A stretch of DNA of 64,000 bases. Origin: Struthio camelus. Its lineage: Eukaryota; Chordata; Aves; Struthioniformes; Struthionidae. The notes beneath the pieces were generated by a model, which was not told the origin of the DNA, ran no database searches, and saw only the letters and a program-made list of their open reading frames with translations. The DNA lies in NCBI RefSeq assembly GCF_040807025.1, contig NC_090956.1, forward strand, positions 4,638,517 through 4,702,516. The letters run 5' to 3'. Below are positions 24,183 through 64,000 of the stretch, piece after piece (positions within the stretch are counted from its first letter, which is position 1; each line of letters begins with the position of its first letter). Made by a program: the position numbers and the translations under genes.

Positions 24183-24399
24183 CGAATTATTCATTTTCTG
24201 CTGCCACAGGAACACTCAGCAACCTCCATGGGACCATGTAAATTAGTTATGGGGGCTCTGACTTTGTAAGACTTGATCGAAGGGGGTTTCGGTGGCAGTT
24301 CCCAGGGATGCAAAGCAGGGAGCTGGGGCCTGCGCTGCCCCTGACTCACCCGGCCTGCCAGGAGCCGGCTTGGGGAGTTACGCAAGCCGAAAACTGATG

Positions 24400-26330
24400 G
24401 CTGGAGAAAAGAAAGAAGAAATAGGAGAAACAGCAAGTTCAGCTCCCTGGAGCGTGGGGTGGGAGAAGCAGCAGCGCCGGAGTTGGCCAGGAGGCAGGAG
24501 TCTGTGCCCGGGCGAAGGAGAGTCCCAGCAGCGGCCGAGACAGGGGCTGTGCCGGGAACCGCGTAACTCGGGGCTGCGGGAGCCAGCTCTGCCGGCAGGG
24601 GATGGGACCGAGCCCTGGTTAGCGTGGCTGGGCAGGGGGAAAGGTCGGGGAGGTGGATTTGGGGGAAGAACGTGAACGGCGGAAAGCATTGCTTGAGTCT
24701 CCAGTTTTTTTGCTGCACCTGATGCTTGGCCGTAGGTTGTCGGAGGCTTTCTCTTCTCCGTCGCCTGTATTCTGCATTTTCTTCCTGGCATTTACGGAGT
24801 GGGGTTTCTTCCTCCTCTTTGCCTCGGAGGAACCGCTAGTGAGAGTGGTTCCCAGCTGATCTGTCGCTAGGCTCAGTTAAGATGCTGCAGACTTTGAGCA
24901 AACAGACTGTAACAGCTACAGCTCGGTCCCTCCGAGTGATGATCTGGAGCTGAAAACAAACAGCGAGGAAAGTGTGCCGCGGGGAGCCGAGACGCTGGGG
25001 ACCAGCTCAGCGGCAGGCTGGAAATCGAGCAGCAGGGCTGTCGGGGCTAGCCATAAACATCTTTGCCGTGCTCCTCCGCCCTGAGCACGCTCGAAAAGTG
25101 AGAGCCCGACGCGCTCTGTCACTGCAGGGGACCCGCCTGGTCCTGAGCTGAGCTCTCAGTTAGCCAACGCCGGCACGCAGCAAGAGCAAGGTCCTGGGCG
25201 AGGACCGAAGGGCCTCACGCCTTCCATTAAACAGCACTGGGAAAGGATGGGCAGAGCAAAGGAATAAAAGCTGTGGTTTAAAACTGAAGATCCTCTCTGC
25301 TCAGCACAACAGCGGTACTTTCGAAATCCCGAATTAAGGCGTGCGCTGGTCGGACTAACGAACTTAGCCGCTAACCCTCCGCGTCCCTTTCTGCTTCCAG
25401 AGCCTCCCTGCGCGCGCGCCCCTTGCTTCGGGTCTGGCCGAGAGGCGGGGAGGGTGAGAAGCCGCGGAGCCAGCCCTGCCGCTGTCCCCTGGCAGTAGCC
25501 AGCGACGAGCTCGGCGCGAACGCGGTCAGGAGCGACGCCGAGCCCGGCACGCCCCGTCCTCGTCCCCGCTTCCAGTTCCATAAATCAGCCCGATCGGGGA
25601 ACTAGGTCATCTCTTTGCCTGCAGGAAAAATAGCTCACGTTTGCTCTACAGTAGTATTTGCTACTTCTGTCTGGCTACGCAGGCCCGCATTGAGCCCGGC
25701 GTCTGCTCCGCGGGGACGGCAGCACGTGTCTAAGCAAACAGGACAACCTAGTCTCAGCCAGCTGGGTGTAAAAGAAGGCTGGCCCGGAGGTTTGGCGCAG
25801 GGAGGTTGGGGGATGCGCCGTGCCTCGGCGGACAGGGAGGATTTAGGGATCCTTTCAGGATTTTTCTTTCAGTAGCGATTTTGTTTTTGGCTGGCAGCAG
25901 AGGTGAGCGGGCTTGTTCAGCGTACACGCATCCTGGCATTGCAAATAGAAGTTGGTGTATGTTTTTTTTTTTTTAAATTTGTTAGTTCGTAAATCAATAG
26001 GCTGGGGACGGGTCACGGCAGAGGCGCAAGGACCAGGCCCCAGCGTTAACTGCTGGCCGACCAGGCATTTGGGGAAGCAGTGAGCAACGAGGTGCTCGGG
26101 GGGGTTGCATGGGGCGCGGGGGCCACGGCCAGGCTGCTCCCACGGCATCGTCTCCGGCCAGTGGCTGCGTCTGCGGGGGACCGCGGGCAGCCGGGTGGCC
26201 CCCCGGGCACATCCCGGCCTTGTGGGCGCGCGGGGACGAGCACCTGAGCCCGCTGGGGGCTGAGCTGCCCTCACCCCCAGACCCACGCACCAGGCTCTCG
26301 GGTTGGCACCGCTCTGCTTGAAACCTGGCC
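24400..26330. other. CpG- and GC-rich intergenic region
   Basis: CpG is dense throughout, strongest at about 25320-25570 (including GCGCGCGCGCC). It lies 1.3-3.2 kb upstream of the SMURF1 start codon and is separated from the SMURF1 CpG island by a minisatellite. It may be an outer promoter or the start of a divergent non-coding transcript. I see no supported coding sequence. Confidence 0.5.
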
Positions 26331-26336
26331 CCGTGT

Positions 26337-26349
26337 CCCCCCCCCCCCC
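26337..26349 (+). repeat. Poly(C) tract, 13 nt
   Basis: Uninterrupted C run shortly before the minisatellite. Confidence 0.95.
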
Positions 26350-26460
26350 AAAACATCACCCCTCTGCTGCACCCTGCGCCCTGCCACACTGCCCCGGCCC
26401 CCACCCTCCCTACTCCACCCACCATTTCCTCCCCTCCACCCTGCCCTGAGCCGCCCACAC

Positions 26461-27185
26461 GCTCCATTCACCCCTCATCCCACCCCAGCCACCCTCCATT
26501 CACCCCTCATCCCACCCCAGCCACCCTCCATTCACCTCCATCCCACCCCCACGCACCCTCCATTCACCGCCATCCCACCCCAGCCACCCTCCATTCACCC
26601 CTCATCCCACCCCAGACACCCTCCATTCACCCCCCATCCCACCCCAGACACCCTCCATTCACCCCCCATCCCACCCCAGCCACCCTCCATTCACCCCCAT
26701 CCCACCCCAGCCACCCTCCATTCACCCTTCATCCCACCCCAGCCACCCTCCATTCACCCCTCATCCCACCCCAGCCACCCTCCATTCACCCCCATCCCAC
26801 CCCAGCCACCCTCCATTCACCCCCATCCCACCCCCACGCACCCTCCATTCACCCCCATCCCACCCCAGCCACCTTCCATTCACCCCTCATCCCATTCCAG
26901 CCACCCTCCATTCACCCCCATCCCACCCCAGCCACCCTCCATTCACCCCCATCCCACCCCAGCCACCCTCCATTCACCCCCCATCCCACCCCCACGCACC
27001 CTCCATTCACCCCTCATCCCACCCCAGCCACCCTCCATTCACCCCCCATCCCACCCCCACGCACCCTCCATTCACCCCTCATCCCACCCCAGCCACCCTC
27101 CATTCACCCCCATCCCACCCCCACGCACCCTCCATTCACCCCCCCCACGCACCCTCCATCCCACCCCCAGACACCTTCCATGCAC
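26461..27185 (+). repeat. Minisatellite, about 32-bp unit, 22 copies
   Basis: Each unit has the pattern CACCCTCCATTCACC, then CCTCATCCCACCCCAGC. I count 22 copies of CCATTCAC between 26463 and 27140, with units of 30-34 bp that differ by C-run length and by GCC/GCA/GAC swaps. Degenerate copies trail to about 27260. The + strand is nearly free of G, so the - strand is G-rich with repeated GGGG/GGG runs and quadruplex potential. The array ends directly at the SMURF1 CpG island. Long open frames read through it are simple-sequence artefacts. Confidence 0.95.
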
Positions 27186-27588
27186 CCCCACCCCCCTCCA
27201 TGCACCCTCCAAGGGACCCCCGTGCCACCCCCACGCACCCCCTGTATCACTCCTACCCACCCCCTCTGCCGCCCCATCCACCCTCCGGGCCCCCATGTCA
27301 CCCCCATTGTTACCCCCGCCCCGCCTCGCCCCCCCGCCGGGCCCCGCCGTCGCCCCCTCTCCGCCCCGCCGCCAGGGGGCGCTGCCGCTCTCCTCCCCCC
27401 CGCCCCCCTCCAGGCCGACCTCACCTCCATGGCGGCGGCGCGCGGCCGCGCCGCGCTGCGTGCTGACGTGCGCCGCCCCCTCTCCCGCGGGCGGCGGGGC
27501 GGGGGCGGCGCCAGCGCGCTCTCCGCGGCCGGGCCGGGCCGGGCGGCGGGGCTGAGGCGGGCGGCGGCGGCGGCGGCAGCAGGCCCGC

Positions 27589-27615
27589 ATGGGGGTGCCC
27601 GGGGCCGGCGGCTGA
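27589..27615 (+). CDS. Upstream ORF in the SMURF1 5' UTR (8 codons)
   Basis: The ATG at 27589 opens MGVPGAGG and then TGA, ending 27 nt before the SMURF1 start codon and in the same frame. Its context has C at -3 and G at +4, so it is a moderate start. The main ATG has G at -3. If it lies in the mature mRNA it could dampen SMURF1 translation through reinitiation or leaky scanning. Confidence 0.4.
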   Translation: MGVPGAGG

Positions 27616-27642
27616 GACCGGCTCCCCCAGCCCGCGCCCGCG

Positions 27643-64000
<36,358 letters not shown>

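Overview
This window is vertebrate nuclear DNA, most likely from a bird. Two intron-containing genes lie head to tail on the + strand: KPNA7 (an importin alpha, complete, coding exons 12599-21280) and SMURF1 (a HECT E3 ubiquitin ligase, first 11 coding exons, 27643 to beyond the right edge). KPNA7 directly upstream of SMURF1 on the same strand is also the human 7q22.1 order, so the block is an ancient amniote synteny. A sauropsid source, probably avian, is inferred from the protein sequences, the lack of any young SINE or LINE, the faded MIR/L3-like relics, and a GC-rich minisatellite next to a CpG-island promoter.

Layout. 1 to about 10950: intergenic, no gene that I can support, one old retroposon relic and AT-rich segments. 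11000-11160: candidate KPNA7 promoter (TAATTG motifs, CCAAT, TATA-like box). 12599-21280: ten KPNA7 coding exons, all GT-AG, encoding 518 residues, with a poly(A) signal at 21393. 21420-27260: intergenic, including a CpG-rich stretch at 24.4-26.3 kb, a possible minus-strand transcript end near 24.18 kb, and a minisatellite of 22 units of about 32 bp (26461-27185). 27270-28260: SMURF1 CpG island with start codon, upstream ORF and exon 1. 27698-53981: SMURF1 intron 1, 26 kb, with homopolymers, a palindrome, an orphan CpG patch and MIR-like relics. 53982-63220: SMURF1 exons 2-11 (C2 domain, two WW domains, start of HECT). The rest of the HECT domain, including the catalytic cysteine, lies to the right of the window.

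The two genes are functionally unrelated. KPNA7 is the egg and early-embryo importin alpha, which carries cargo with classical nuclear localisation signals into the nucleus together with importin beta. SMURF1 ubiquitinates SMADs, RhoA and other substrates in BMP/TGF-beta and cell-polarity signalling. The most striking non-coding pattern is a CpG desert that starts at the presumed KPNA7 promoter and ends about 1.5 kb past its poly(A) site, while flanking DNA keeps normal CpG. That fits a gene transcribed and methylated in the germ line. The short KPNA7 3' UTR also has a CPE-like element beside the poly(A) hexamer, as expected of a stored maternal mRNA. I found no previously undescribed protein system; the unusual signals are regulatory or structural.
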